A stretch of DNA of 64,000 nt from Paraphysomonas bandaiensis (lineage: Eukaryota; Chrysophyceae): assembly GCA_965644295.1 (NCBI GenBank), contig CBFFRP010000162.1, positions 34,007 to 98,006 on the forward strand, written 5' to 3'. Within the stretch, counting starts at the first letter, position 1. Every line of letters starts with the position of its first letter. A program made the position numbers and the translations under genes. Under the pieces are notes generated by a model. It was not told where the DNA came from and did not search any database. It worked only from the letters and a program-made list of their open reading frames with translations. Of the stretch, positions 49,951 to 60,175 are shown piece by piece.

Positions 49951-50083
49951 CAGGCTTGCGTAACCATTAATGGCCATTAATGGCGACGCATTGCTTCCCC
50001 CATTTTTATGGCCATTAATTTTAAAAATCCCACCATTTTTATGGCCATTAATGGCCATTACCATTAATGGTTACGCAAGCCTG
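49951..50083. repeat. Foldback repeat built on CCATTAATGG
   Basis: The left arm at 49951 (CAGGCTTGCGTAACCATTAA, then TGGCCATTAATGGC) is mirrored by the right arm ending at 50083 (GGTTACGCAAGCCTG). The inner loop contains two direct copies of a CCATTTTTATGGCCATTAA-type sequence. A diverged end copy (CGTTACGCAAGTCTG) lies at about 51738-51752. It looks like a small MITE. Confidence 0.8.
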
Positions 50084-50216
50084 AGCAAAAGAATGAATCA
50101 GGGCGGACGCAATTCGCAAACCACGCCAAACGCGGGTTGGAGTGATAAGCATATGTCAGGTATATCAATACTCTGCTCTTGGTCACTGCGTTTGCTCTTA
50201 GTGATAGAGCAATAGT

Positions 50217-50372
50217 TGTTACACCTTGGTTCTTGCGGTGGCGCACAAGCAGATTTCGTAGCGTTAAACAGTAGGATATCAGAGGTAAGCACTAGTTAGT
50301 TAAATTGCAATGATGGTAAATTAGTCCTGACTCCTAAACGCCTACTGCTAATAATAAGTAATTCACTACGAT
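50217..50372. mobile_element. Copy of the 14.5-15.2 kb repeat family
   Basis: ACACCTTGGTTCTTGC, GGCGCACAAGCAGATTTCG and AGTAGGATATCAGAG match the right inverted repeat of the 13.8-kb element. They are followed by the same downstream sequence (CACTAGTTAGTTAAATT, CTGACTCCTAAACGCCTACT, GCTAATAA). Confidence 0.65.
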
Positions 50373-50505
50373 TGACGAAGAAGAGGTCGCTAATATCGTT
50401 AAGGAAATTTTACCGGATGGAGTTGTGCGGGAGAGCACTATATTTCCTGATGCGTGTTGGTTGAACAAAAGGAGATTATCTGTTTGTTTGATGAGTTACA
50501 GTTAA
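50371..50505 (+). pseudogene. Decayed coding remnant of unknown family
   Basis: The frame reads DEEEVANIVKEILPDGVVRE then CWLNKRRLSVCLMSY before TAA. A shifted frame just after it (LMGLDFTCCFEFIFGDN, LKMSRLIRQLREHTA) is also coding-like. It lies directly next to the repeat and may be cargo or transposase debris. Confidence 0.3.
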
Positions 50506-50754
50506 TGGGATTGGACTTCACTTGTTGTTTTGAGTTTATTTTTGGTGACAACACTCCTTGTAAACTGAAAATGTCCAGATTAATTAGACAGTTACGTGAG
50601 CACACTGCCTGTACCTTTAATTGAATGTGCTTTATAGGAAAGTCTGATTATTACATGAGAACGGTTGTGTACAGAAACTAGTTTATATCTATAGACTAAC
50701 TACAGTAATAACTAGATTTGCTATATACTACTAGTGGCGGGCAACCGTCTCGGG

Positions 50755-50810
50755 ACTGCTTGTGCATCGCTGCGAGCACCATGGTGCAACCGTCCATTGT
50801 ATTGAGGTTA
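50755..50810. mobile_element. Left-end-like copy of the inverted-repeat family
   Basis: GACTGCTTGTGCATCGCTGC and GAGCACCATGGTGCAACC match the left terminal repeat at 13850 with several substitutions. No paired right end is found downstream within the expected distance. Confidence 0.5.
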
Positions 50811-51208
50811 GTCGGGGGGTCTACCTTTGGGCAATGTGTCTGGCGGGCCTGTGCCATGGATTATGTGAGGGTGGATGAGGCGAGATGTATATGAGAATGT
50901 GCTTTATAATGAAGTGAATTACAACAATGTAGGGGTATCTTGTCCAACTATGAGCCAAACTATGGCAATTGAAAAGTGCAAGCATGCTGTGCAAGAATAC
51001 CACCTGCTAAAGAGCATCAAATGATAGAAGCAAAAGGTATATATGAAATTATCCACTCTCATCTGCGTGTGTGATTTTGATGTTGATGTGTTGCGAGTAT
51101 TGCCAAGAGAAGTGGATCATATCAGGATAGAGGAGTGCTTTTGTCTCATTTTTAGAGAAATTTAACATCGTCTGTACTCTGTTCCAATCAGATGGAGAAT
51201 AACAGCTT

Positions 51209-51370
51209 GATCTGGATAAATTCCAGGCACAATTTGACGATTATATTCGTCAGTCTCTTGGGATGAAATTCCACCTGGGTGAAGTCGTGCATTTATATCG
51301 AGAAAGAAATCTGAGCCGCGCTGAAAAAGCACAGATGCGACGCTTTTTGATAATGATGCGACCAAGGTGA
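51209..51370 (+). pseudogene. Decayed coding remnant of unknown family
   Basis: Open 53-codon stretch: DLDKFQAQFDDYIRQSLGMK, HLGEVVHLYRERNLSRAEKA, MRRFLIMMRPR, then TGA. Further coding-like fragments follow in other frames to about 51640 (VNTLHEDLCSTAKLCQRSLS, QLKMLRLLRANRHRV). It is likely one broken gene, possibly element-derived. I do not recognise it. Confidence 0.3.
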
Positions 51371-51935
51371 AGTCAATGAGACAGAGAATATTGGGGAAGA
51401 GGAGAAGCTATTCGTTTACTGAGACAATCCAAAGTGCAAGTATACACGCATCAAACTGTCAATACGTTGCATGAAGATTTGTGTAGCACTGCTAAACTTT
51501 GTCAGAGGTCGTTGAGCAGAGCTGATTTTCGTAAATGAATAATACCTAAACAGCTTAAAATGTTAAGGCTTCTGCGTGCAAATAGGCATCGTGTTCAAAA
51601 TCCTTTTCAAAAAGCCAGCAATAGTATATAAGGCAATTTTTGAAAATTGTTAGCAATGCCAGTAACAACTGGACATTTGATTAATAATTGCAATTATTAT
51701 AGTTGCATAGCTTTCACCAATTCATTGCAAATTAATCGTTACGCAAGTCTGGCGTTCATGTAAATATGTATTTGTTTAAGAGACAAAGCGAATTAAACAT
51801 TTTTTACCAATAATTTCAGACTAACCAATACAACCGTTCCACATTGTTAAGACTCTCGAGTATACACGTTCCGCATTCCCAAACAATAAAACTTCAGGTT
51901 TACTGTCTGCTACCAGAAGGAAGTATTGATTACTC

Positions 51936-53553
51936 TCAACGCCTACTACTTCTGTGATAGCGATCGCTGCTCCTGGACCGACGGCGCCTGTCATCCCGAC
52001 TTCTACTTCTACTATGACGGCTATTGCGATGTGAGTTTCCCTTTCCTGTGTCCCTCTCCCTGCCCTTGTCTCTTCCCCTTTCTCTGTTTCTCTCTCTGGA
52101 ACGGGAGCGTCCATTCCTTGAGCTGCATGTAGAATTATTACTCAATATTACTATATACAAAATATTCCTACTACACATCCTTCATAAGCAGTGCAAGCAA
52201 GAAATAACCACACGAGTTATCTATGCTACTTGCCTGTGATGCCCCCTCTGTCCGTTATGATACTTCCGGTCTCCTTCGCGATGTTGCCCAATAATAGGGT
52301 CACTGTGCCTCTTACCATCATCCCCACCCCTCTCTCGACCCCTACCCATACCAGCGGACTTTTTATCTGTATCAGAATCCCTTCCAGGCTTTTGCTGCTT
52401 GTGTGGACGAAGCAAATACTTATTCCACAGCTTCGATACAGACTGAGAGAAGTCCACCTACTCCCAACGGAGTGAAACGTTAAAATACTGTACATTTTGT
52501 ACACTATTACCTTTATTCTTCTGTCATCAATAAGAACATTATTCATCTTCTCGTACGCTTCTAAAACAGCATCCTCAGTCTCGAACTCAATAAATGCATA
52601 GTTTAGTGAATCCCCAGTCTTATAATCTCGTATAATGGCACACTCTTTAATGGGACCAAATCGAGAGAAAATAAGCTCCAAGTCTGCATCCGTAGTAACG
52701 GGATTCAACTTGCATACGAACAAAACCTCTGCTGGGGGTTTCACCTGGAGGATAATATTGCGAAAGATGAGCAGTAAGCAAGAACACTTAATCAAGAAAA
52801 TAGCAATAGAACCTACATAGTGTGAGAACGCACCTCTGCATCCGGAATATCTCCTGTCATCTCCAACACAATTGCTCGAGATTCCGCCTCCTTTCTTCGT
52901 ATGCTTTCATCCAGTTCCTCAGCAGTCCTTTGTTCATCTTCCGCACTGACTACTCCCTCCTCATACGGTATCCGACGGCTAACCTTCTCTTCGGGGGGAA
53001 TTTCTGCTTCAGGGGATCCAGGGGGGATATCTAGCTGAGGAGGGTCATCAAACGGATCATCAAGGATATAAGTATGGCGGATACGGACATCCTGAAAAGG
53101 ACGACCGTCTTCGTCGGTATAAAGATTATTAAGTTTTTCAAGAGTGTCAAACCCTTCCGCAATTTCACCAAACACAGTATGCTTATCATCCAAATGCTCC
53201 ATATCTTCACCACGAAATGTAATAAAAAACTGTGATCGATTACCAACTTCAGAGCCACCGCCAGCCATACTGACTATACCCGCCTTGTTATGCCTCCTGT
53301 GCTTATGTATCTCATCTTCAAACCCCGTTGCTTGTGAACCATACATCATCCCATATACAGATGTACCTCCACTACCTGTTCCAGTTGGATCACCTGTTTG
53401 TGCGATATAATTCTGTTGCACATTATGAAACAAGCAGCCATTGTAGTACTTTATTTTACAGAGCTTTAAAAAATTTTTGGTTGCTAATGGACAGTCATTG
53501 CAGTATAAATCAATCACAAGTTCCCCACAGGATGTGTCTAGAAGGACTGCCAT
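51936..53553 (-). CDS. PPIL4: PPIL4-type cyclophilin with RRM and RS-rich tail
   Basis: Four exons: complement(51936..52122, 52234..52457, 52511..52744, 52834..53553), 454 aa. The start at 53553 is chosen because [20 protein letters not shown] matches the family start. Cyclophilin domain, residues 1-165 ([51 protein letters not shown]). The RRM follows ([30 protein letters not shown]), then [11 protein letters not shown] and an Arg/Ser/Asp-rich tail ([15 protein letters not shown]). PPIL4 is a nuclear spliceosome-associated peptidyl-prolyl isomerase-like factor. The classic catalytic Arg position (F-H-x-x in active cyclophilins) reads [13 protein letters not shown], as in the family. The third intron uses a GC donor (CAG-GCAAGT), needed to keep the RS tail in frame. 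Confidence 0.95.
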
Positions 53554-53900
53554 GATGCAAACCAATGCAATGATTGGGAATTAATGAGAGTAGTGTGATA
53601 GTGTGGATTGTTATGTACCACAACAGTAATATGATGTGACATGTACTGCTATACTGCTGTACTCATATACTTTATTTACGTACGATAGTTGATATACAGT
53701 TGTTATAGTAACTGTGTATGTCATAAGAAGAAATTGTAACCAAAGACATATCGGCATCCTTTGTATATTTTTGTTCAAAGATGCCTCTATTACTGAGACA
53801 ACAATTATCTATAGACCAGCCGTAGGTGTATAGCAGTAGTATAGAGTATATTTGCTTCAACCAATTTCCGAAACCTATGATGCTGACAGCCGATAAGGAA

Positions 53901-54116
53901 ATTAGAGTTTTTCGATGCAATGTTGTTAATTTCTAGATCTTGAATGTCAACAGCATTAGAAATACTCTAGAAAACTGAATTTTCAACAAAAATTCCGCTT
54001 TCTATCACATTTGATTACCAATTTTGCCACAATAACAAATAAACACAAACCAATCCAACGATATCAACAACTCCTCAAGAAGCATCTTATAAACTAACTA
54101 CTAGCAAAGTATAATA
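53901..54116 (+). promoter_or_regulatory. Heat-shock promoter of Hsp20 copy 1
   Basis: Homology with the later Hsp20 promoters starts at about 53901. A heat-shock-element-like cluster (TCTAGAAAACTGAATTTTC, with GAATTTTC at 53977-53984) lies about 135 bp before the start codon. A TATA-like CTTATAAAC lies about 30 bp before it. Spacing fits HSF control, which is inferred and not shown. Confidence 0.55.
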
Positions 54117-54542
54117 ATGGCATTGTCTATCCTACGCAACGATCCCTTTTATCGCGATGTCTTCGCTCCGTTGAATGAAGATCGAGTTGTGTCTAATCTT
54201 CAGCCGATCATGAACTGTGACTTGATCGAGACAGAGAATAATTATCATGTCCACGCCGACCTTCCCGAAGTAGAAGAGAAGGATCTGGATATATCAGTTG
54301 AGAATAATTGCTTGATTCTGAAGGCACAACGTGACAGGAAGCATGAGGTCAACACATCGAAGGAGCACAGAGTTGAAAGGAGTTTTGGCCAGGTTCAGAG
54401 GTGCCTGAAGTTGCCGAAAACGGCTGATGTTAGTAATTGCACCGCGAACCTAGAGAATGGTGTCCTGACAGTCTCCTTCCCTAAGTTGCCTGAGGCAAAG
54501 CCACAGAAGATTCAGGTTAATCTTCAGAAGCCTTCAGCATAG
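54117..54542 (+). CDS. Small heat-shock protein (Hsp20), copy 1, variant
   Basis: 141 aa, intronless. It is an alpha-crystallin domain protein: N-terminal MALSILRNDPFYRDVFAPLN, ACD about 36-130 (YHVHADLP, ISVENNCLILKAQRD, NGVLTVSFPKLPE) and a C-terminal I-x-V motif (KIQVNL). Such proteins are ATP-independent holdases. This copy differs from the other seven at D42N and G51E; the latter changes the conserved LPGV turn of the ACD. It is the outermost copy, whose upstream flank leaves the repeat. Confidence 0.95.
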   Translation: MALSILRNDPFYRDVFAPLNEDRVVSNLQPIMNCDLIETENNYHVHADLPEVEEKDLDISVENNCLILKAQRDRKHEVNTSKEHRVERSFGQVQRCLKLPKTADVSNCTANLENGVLTVSFPKLPEAKPQKIQVNLQKPSA

Positions 54543-55717
54543 ATTTGGATCAATGTATCGATGTCAATTAGAAAGGGTCGTAAGGAGGCCTATGTACTAT
54601 AATCACAGTATAGGTTAGATTGTATTATCTTATATTTTTATTATTTTCCGACTCTTTCGATTCGAATTTTGGACTTCATTTAATTAATTTAACTTTGAAA
54701 TCATTCTATTAAAATGTTGACACATTGTTAATGTGACATGTCGTGCTAACTGAGGATTACAAGTACAGTAGTTATTATGCGTTACTTAATTAATATAGAA
54801 TTTCATCGTTACCTACATGTGAGATATTGTCAAAGATTGCGAGATTACTAGTTGGATCTGTGGTCATGTTCTTGGTTGTTGTTCCTGTCCCATAGGTGTA
54901 TATACTTGATGTAGGCGCATTCATAAAAGTGCTTAGTATTGAATGTATAAACTAAGGTGTTTTGTAATCTGTAGGATACTCACTTACAAAAAACGAATAT
55001 ACTGTAATTGTTTCTCTTAGTAGCTCTCTTAGTTTAGGTACATGCATATTCTACCATTCATTTTGCTATTATTACTTATTGAGCATAGCGTATAAATATA
55101 CCCACCCAGCAGCAGTGAAGCTATGACTAATGACTACTATCTACATGCAATATCCTCGCTGCTATATAAATATTTCTGTTCAAGTGATATTACATAAAAT
55201 TATGTTTGCATTCATTACACGCTAAAGGCAATCAAGTGATACACACTACTAACAATTGCCATGTCGATAATAATTATGTTACAAACTATGTATTTGCTTG
55301 AAGAATTCCATAAACGTTAATAATACAGCTTAGTTCACCAATTCCTCAATAACCGAGTGCTTTGTTTATCCCTAATCAGTACTCTACAGACTGACTCTGA
55401 TTGACAGATTGACAGCTACCTACATTATCAAAGCTACAACGCCGTAGCAAACTATAACATATTCCACATAACTTGCTACGCAATATAACTACTGTACTTG
55501 TAATCCTCAGTTAGCACGACATGTCACATTAACAATGTGTCAACATTTTAATAGAATGATTTCAAAGTTAAATTAATTAAATGAAGTCCAAAATTCGAAT
55601 CGAAAGAGTCGGAAAATAATAAAAATATAAGATAATACAATCTAACCTATACTGTGATTATAGTACATAGGCCTCCTTACGACCCTTTCTAGTGGACATC
55701 GATACATTGATCCAAAT
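54543..55717. repeat. Tail-to-tail spacer 1 of the Hsp20 array
   Basis: 3' flanks of two convergent Hsp20 copies. Both ends carry the same roughly 130-bp sequence in inverted orientation (GACTCTTTCGATTCGAATTT), with a largely unique centre shared with the other spacers. No ORF. Confidence 0.85.
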
Positions 55718-55753
55718 CTATGCTGAAGGCTTCTGAAGATTAACCTGAATCTT
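55718..55753 (-). pseudogene. Hsp20 remnant: last 12 codons at a deletion junction
   Basis: Only KIQVNLQKPSA plus the stop remain, on the minus strand. At 55754 the sequence switches directly into the plus-orientation 3' UTR (ATATTTTTATTATTTTCC) of another copy. A whole head-to-head pair and its promoter have been deleted between short matching ATCTT sequences. Confidence 0.9.
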
Positions 55754-56737
55754 CATATTTTTATTATTTTCCGACTCTTTCGATTCGAATTTTGGACTTC
55801 ATTTAATTAATTTAACTTTGAAATCATTCTATTAAAATGTTGACACATTGTTAATGTGACATGTCGTGCTAACTGAGGATTACAAGTACAGTAGTTATAT
55901 TGCGTAGCAAGTTATGTGGAATATGTTATAGTTTGCTACGGCGTTGTAGCTTCGATAATGTAGGTAGCTGTCAATCTGTCAATCAGAGTCAGTCTGTAGA
56001 GTACTGATTAGGGATAAACAAAGCACTCGGTTATTGAGGAATTGGTGAACTAAGCTGTATTATTAACGTTTATGGAATTCTTCAAGCAAATACATAGTTT
56101 GTAACATAATTATTATCGACATGACAATTGTTAATAGTGTGTATCACTTGATTGCCTTTAGCGTGTAATGAATGCAAACATAATTTTATGTAATATCACT
56201 TGAACAGAAATATTTATATAGCAGCGAGGATATTGCATGTAGATAGTAGTCATTAGTCATAGCTTCACTGCTGCTGGGTGGGTATATTTATACGCTATAT
56301 GCTCAATAAGTAATAATAGCAAAATGAATGGTAGAATATGCATGTACCTAAACTAAGAGAGCTACTAAGAGAAACAATTACAGTATATTCGTTTTTTGTA
56401 AGTGAGTATCCTACAGATTACAAAACACCTTAGTTTATACATTCAATACTAAGCACTTTTTATGAATGAGCCTACATCAAGTATATACACCTATGGGACA
56501 GGAACAACAACCAAGAACATGACCACAGATCCAACTAGTAATCTCGCAATCTTTGACAAGATCTCACATGTAGGTAACGATGAAATTCTATATTAATTAA
56601 ATGAAGTACAAAATTCGAATCGAAGGAGTCGGAAAATAATAAAAATATAAGATAATACAATCTAACCTATACTGTGATTATAGTACATAGGCCTCCTTAC
56701 GACCCTTTCTAGTGGACATCGATACATTGATCCAAAT
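55754..56737. repeat. Tail-to-tail spacer 2 of the Hsp20 array
   Basis: It begins inside a 3' UTR (deletion scar at its left edge) and ends at the stop codon of the next minus-strand copy. Sequence is otherwise the inverse-orientation form of the standard spacer. No ORF. Confidence 0.85.
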
Positions 56738-57163
56738 CTATGCTGAAGGCTTCTGAAGATTAACCTGAATCTTCTGTGGCTTTGCCTCAGGCAACTTAGG
56801 GAAGGAGACTGTCAGGACACCATTCTCTAGGTTCGCGGTGCAATTACTAACATCAGCCGTTTTCGGCAACTTCAGGCACCTCTGAACCTGGCCAAAACTC
56901 CTTTCAACTCTGTGCTCCTTCGATGTGTTGACCTCATGCTTCCTGTCACGTTGTGCCTTCAGAATCAAGCAATTATTCTCAACTGATATATCCAGATCCT
57001 TCTCTTCTACTCCGGGAAGGTCGGCGTGGACATGATAATCATTCTCTGTCTCGATCAAGTCACAGTTCATGATCGGCTGAAGATTAGACACAACTCGATC
57101 TTCATTCAACGGAGCGAAGACATCGCGATAAAAGGGATCGTTGCGTAGGATAGACAATGCCAT
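56738..57163 (-). CDS. Small heat-shock protein (Hsp20), copy 2
   Basis: 141 aa, identical in protein sequence to copies 3-8 (D42, G51). It has a silent base difference near the C-terminus (TGTGGC on the plus strand, where copies 4, 6 and 8 have TGCGGC). Alpha-crystallin domain with LPGVEEKDLDIS and C-terminal KIQV. It is divergently paired with copy 3 across a 331-bp promoter. Confidence 0.96.
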   Translation of the reverse strand: MALSILRNDPFYRDVFAPLNEDRVVSNLQPIMNCDLIETENDYHVHADLPGVEEKDLDISVENNCLILKAQRDRKHEVNTSKEHRVERSFGQVQRCLKLPKTADVSNCTANLENGVLTVSFPKLPEAKPQKIQVNLQKPSA

Positions 57164-57494
57164 TATTATACTTTGCTAGTAGTTAGTTTATAAGATGCTT
57201 CTTGAGGAGTTTGATATCGTGTTTGCTGTGTTTGTATTATGTTGAATTATGAGGAGAATTGTTCATAAAACCCAAGAAATTAGAGTTTTTCGATGCAATG
57301 TTGTTAATTTCTAGATCTTGAATGTCAACAGCATTAGAAATACTCTAGAAAACTGAATTTTCAACAAAAATTCCGCTTTCTATCACATTTGATTACCAAT
57401 TTTGCCACAATAACAAATAAACACAAACCAATCCAACGATATCAACAACTCCTCAAGAAGCATCTTATAAACTAACTACTAGCAAAGTATAATA
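57164..57494. promoter_or_regulatory. Bidirectional Hsp20 promoter, copies 2/3 (flipped)
   Basis: 331 bp between divergent start codons. The outer roughly 45 bp at each end are exact inverted copies (TTATTATACTTTGCTAGTAG), with a TATA-like element each. The heat-shock-element block lies next to the plus-strand gene, the opposite of the next two pairs. Confidence 0.65.
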
Positions 57495-57920
57495 ATGGCA
57501 TTGTCTATCCTACGCAACGATCCCTTTTATCGCGATGTCTTCGCTCCGTTGAATGAAGATCGAGTTGTGTCTAATCTTCAGCCGATCATGAACTGTGACT
57601 TGATCGAGACAGAGAATGATTATCATGTCCACGCCGACCTTCCCGGAGTAGAAGAGAAGGATCTGGATATATCAGTTGAGAATAATTGCTTGATTCTGAA
57701 GGCACAACGTGACAGGAAGCATGAGGTCAACACATCGAAGGAGCACAGAGTTGAAAGGAGTTTTGGCCAGGTTCAGAGGTGCCTGAAGTTGCCGAAAACG
57801 GCTGATGTTAGTAATTGCACCGCGAACCTAGAGAATGGTGTCCTGACAGTCTCCTTCCCTAAGTTGCCTGAGGCAAAGCCACAGAAGATTCAGGTTAATC
57901 TTCAGAAGCCTTCAGCATAG
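57495..57920 (+). CDS. Small heat-shock protein (Hsp20), copy 3
   Basis: 141 aa, protein identical to copies 2 and 4-8. Intronless alpha-crystallin protein. Divergent from copy 2 and convergent with copy 4. It is the first plus-strand copy in the regular 2,255-bp period (next at 59750 and 62005). Confidence 0.96.
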   Translation: MALSILRNDPFYRDVFAPLNEDRVVSNLQPIMNCDLIETENDYHVHADLPGVEEKDLDISVENNCLILKAQRDRKHEVNTSKEHRVERSFGQVQRCLKLPKTADVSNCTANLENGVLTVSFPKLPEAKPQKIQVNLQKPSA

Positions 57921-58992
57921 ATTTGGATCAATGTATCGATGTCCACTAGAAAGGGTCGTAAGGAGGCCTATGTACTATAATCACAGTATAGGTTAGATTG
58001 TATTATCTTATATTTTTATTATTTTCCGACTCTTTCGATTCGAATTTTGGACTTCATTTAATTAATATAGAATTTCATCGTTACCTACATGTGAGATCTT
58101 GTCAAAGATTGCGAGATTACTAGTTGGATCTGTGGTCATGTTCTTGGTTGTTGTTCCTGTCCCATAGGTGTATATACTTAATGTAGGCTCATTCATAAAA
58201 AGTGCTTAGTATTGAATGTATAAACTAAGGTGTTTTGTAATCTGTAGGATACTCACTTACAAAAAACGAATATACTGTAATTGTTTCTCTTAGTAGCTCT
58301 CTTAGTTTAGGTACATGCATATTCTACCATTCATTTTGCTATTATTACTTATTGAGCATATAGCGTATAAATATACCCACCCAGCAGCAGTGAAGCTATG
58401 ACTAATGACTACTATCTACATGCAATATCCTCGCTGCTATATAAATATTTCTGTTCAAGTGATATTACATAAAATTATGTTTGCATTCATTACACGCTAA
58501 AGGCAATCAAGTGATACACACTATTAACAATTGTCATGTCGATAATAATTATGTTACAAACTATGTATTTGCTTGAAGAATTCCATAAACGTTAATAATA
58601 CAGCTTAGTTCACCAATTCCTCAATAACCGAGTGCTTTGTTTATCCCTAATCAGTACTCTACAGACTGACTCTGATTGACAGATTGACAGCTACCTACAT
58701 TATCGAAGCTACAACGCCGTAGCAAACTATAACATATTCCACATAACTTGCTACGCAATATAACTACTGTACTTGTAATCCTCAGTTAGCACGACATGTC
58801 ACATTAACAATGTGTCAACATTTTAATAGAATGATTTCAAAGTTAAATTAATTAAATGAAGTCCAAAATTCGAATCGAAAGAGTCGGAAAATAATAAAAA
58901 TATAAGATAATACAATCTAACCTATACTGTGATTATAGTACATAGGCCTCCTTACGACCCTTTCTAGTGGACATCGATACATTGATCCAAAT
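57921..58992. repeat. Tail-to-tail spacer 3 (1,072 bp)
   Basis: Convergent 3' flanks with inverted-repeat ends (GGGTCGTAAGGAGGCCTATG and its complement). The same spacer length recurs at 60176-61247 and 62431-63502. Confidence 0.9.
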
Positions 58993-59418
58993 CTATGCTG
59001 AAGGCTTCTGAAGATTAACCTGAATCTTCTGCGGCTTTGCCTCAGGCAACTTAGGGAAGGAGACTGTCAGGACACCATTCTCTAGGTTCGCGGTGCAATT
59101 ACTAACATCAGCCGTTTTCGGCAACTTCAGGCACCTCTGAACCTGGCCAAAACTCCTTTCAACTCTGTGCTCCTTCGATGTGTTGACCTCATGCTTCCTG
59201 TCACGTTGTGCCTTCAGAATCAAGCAATTATTCTCAACTGATATATCCAGATCCTTCTCTTCTACTCCGGGAAGGTCGGCGTGGACATGATAATCATTCT
59301 CTGTCTCGATCAAGTCACAGTTCATGATCGGCTGAAGATTAGACACAACTCGATCTTCATTCAACGGAGCGAAGACATCGCGATAAAAGGGATCGTTGCG
59401 TAGGATAGACAATGCCAT
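58993..59418 (-). CDS. Small heat-shock protein (Hsp20), copy 4
   Basis: 141 aa, protein identical to copies 2, 3 and 5-8. Convergent with copy 3, divergent from copy 5. Repeated 2,255 bp later as copy 6. Confidence 0.96.
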   Translation of the reverse strand: MALSILRNDPFYRDVFAPLNEDRVVSNLQPIMNCDLIETENDYHVHADLPGVEEKDLDISVENNCLILKAQRDRKHEVNTSKEHRVERSFGQVQRCLKLPKTADVSNCTANLENGVLTVSFPKLPEAKPQKIQVNLQKPSA

Positions 59419-59749
59419 TATTATACTTTGCTAGTAGTTAGTTTATAAGATGCTTCTTGAGGAGTTGTTGATATCGTTGGATTGGTTTGTGTTTATTTGT
59501 TATTGTGGCAAAATTGGTAATCAAATGTGATAGAAAGCGGAATTTTTGTTGAAAATTCAGTTTTCTAGAGTATTTCTAATGCTGTTGACATTCAAGATCT
59601 AGAAATTAACAACATTGCATCGAAAAACTCTAATTTCTTGGGTTTTATGAACAATTCTCCTCATAATTCAACATAATACAAACACAGCAAACACGATATC
59701 AAACTCCTCAAGAAGCATCTTATAAACTAACTACTAGCAAAGTATAATA
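59419..59749. promoter_or_regulatory. Bidirectional Hsp20 promoter, copies 4/5
   Basis: 331 bp, same ends as the copies 2/3 promoter but with the inner segment reversed: the block with GAAAATTCAGTTTTCTAGA is read from the minus-strand side. TATA-like TTATAAAC/GTTTATAA lies near both starts. Confidence 0.65.
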
Positions 59750-60175
59750 ATGGCATTGTCTATCCTACGCAACGATCCCTTTTATCGCGATGTCTTCGCT
59801 CCGTTGAATGAAGATCGAGTTGTGTCTAATCTTCAGCCGATCATGAACTGTGACTTGATCGAGACAGAGAATGATTATCATGTCCACGCCGACCTTCCCG
59901 GAGTAGAAGAGAAGGATCTGGATATATCAGTTGAGAATAATTGCTTGATTCTGAAGGCACAACGTGACAGGAAGCATGAGGTCAACACATCGAAGGAGCA
60001 CAGAGTTGAAAGGAGTTTTGGCCAGGTTCAGAGGTGCCTGAAGTTGCCGAAAACGGCTGATGTTAGTAATTGCACCGCGAACCTAGAGAATGGTGTCCTG
60101 ACAGTCTCCTTCCCTAAGTTGCCTGAGGCAAAGCCACAGAAGATTCAGGTTAATCTTCAGAAGCCTTCAGCATAG
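59750..60175 (+). CDS. Small heat-shock protein (Hsp20), copy 5
   Basis: 141 aa, protein identical to copies 2-4 and 6-8. The 3' flank differs from copy 3 by single bases (GTCAATTAG for GTCCACTAG after the stop, TTTTGTACTTC for TTTTGGACTTC), so copies are not a simple assembly collapse. Confidence 0.96.
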   Translation: MALSILRNDPFYRDVFAPLNEDRVVSNLQPIMNCDLIETENDYHVHADLPGVEEKDLDISVENNCLILKAQRDRKHEVNTSKEHRVERSFGQVQRCLKLPKTADVSNCTANLENGVLTVSFPKLPEAKPQKIQVNLQKPSA

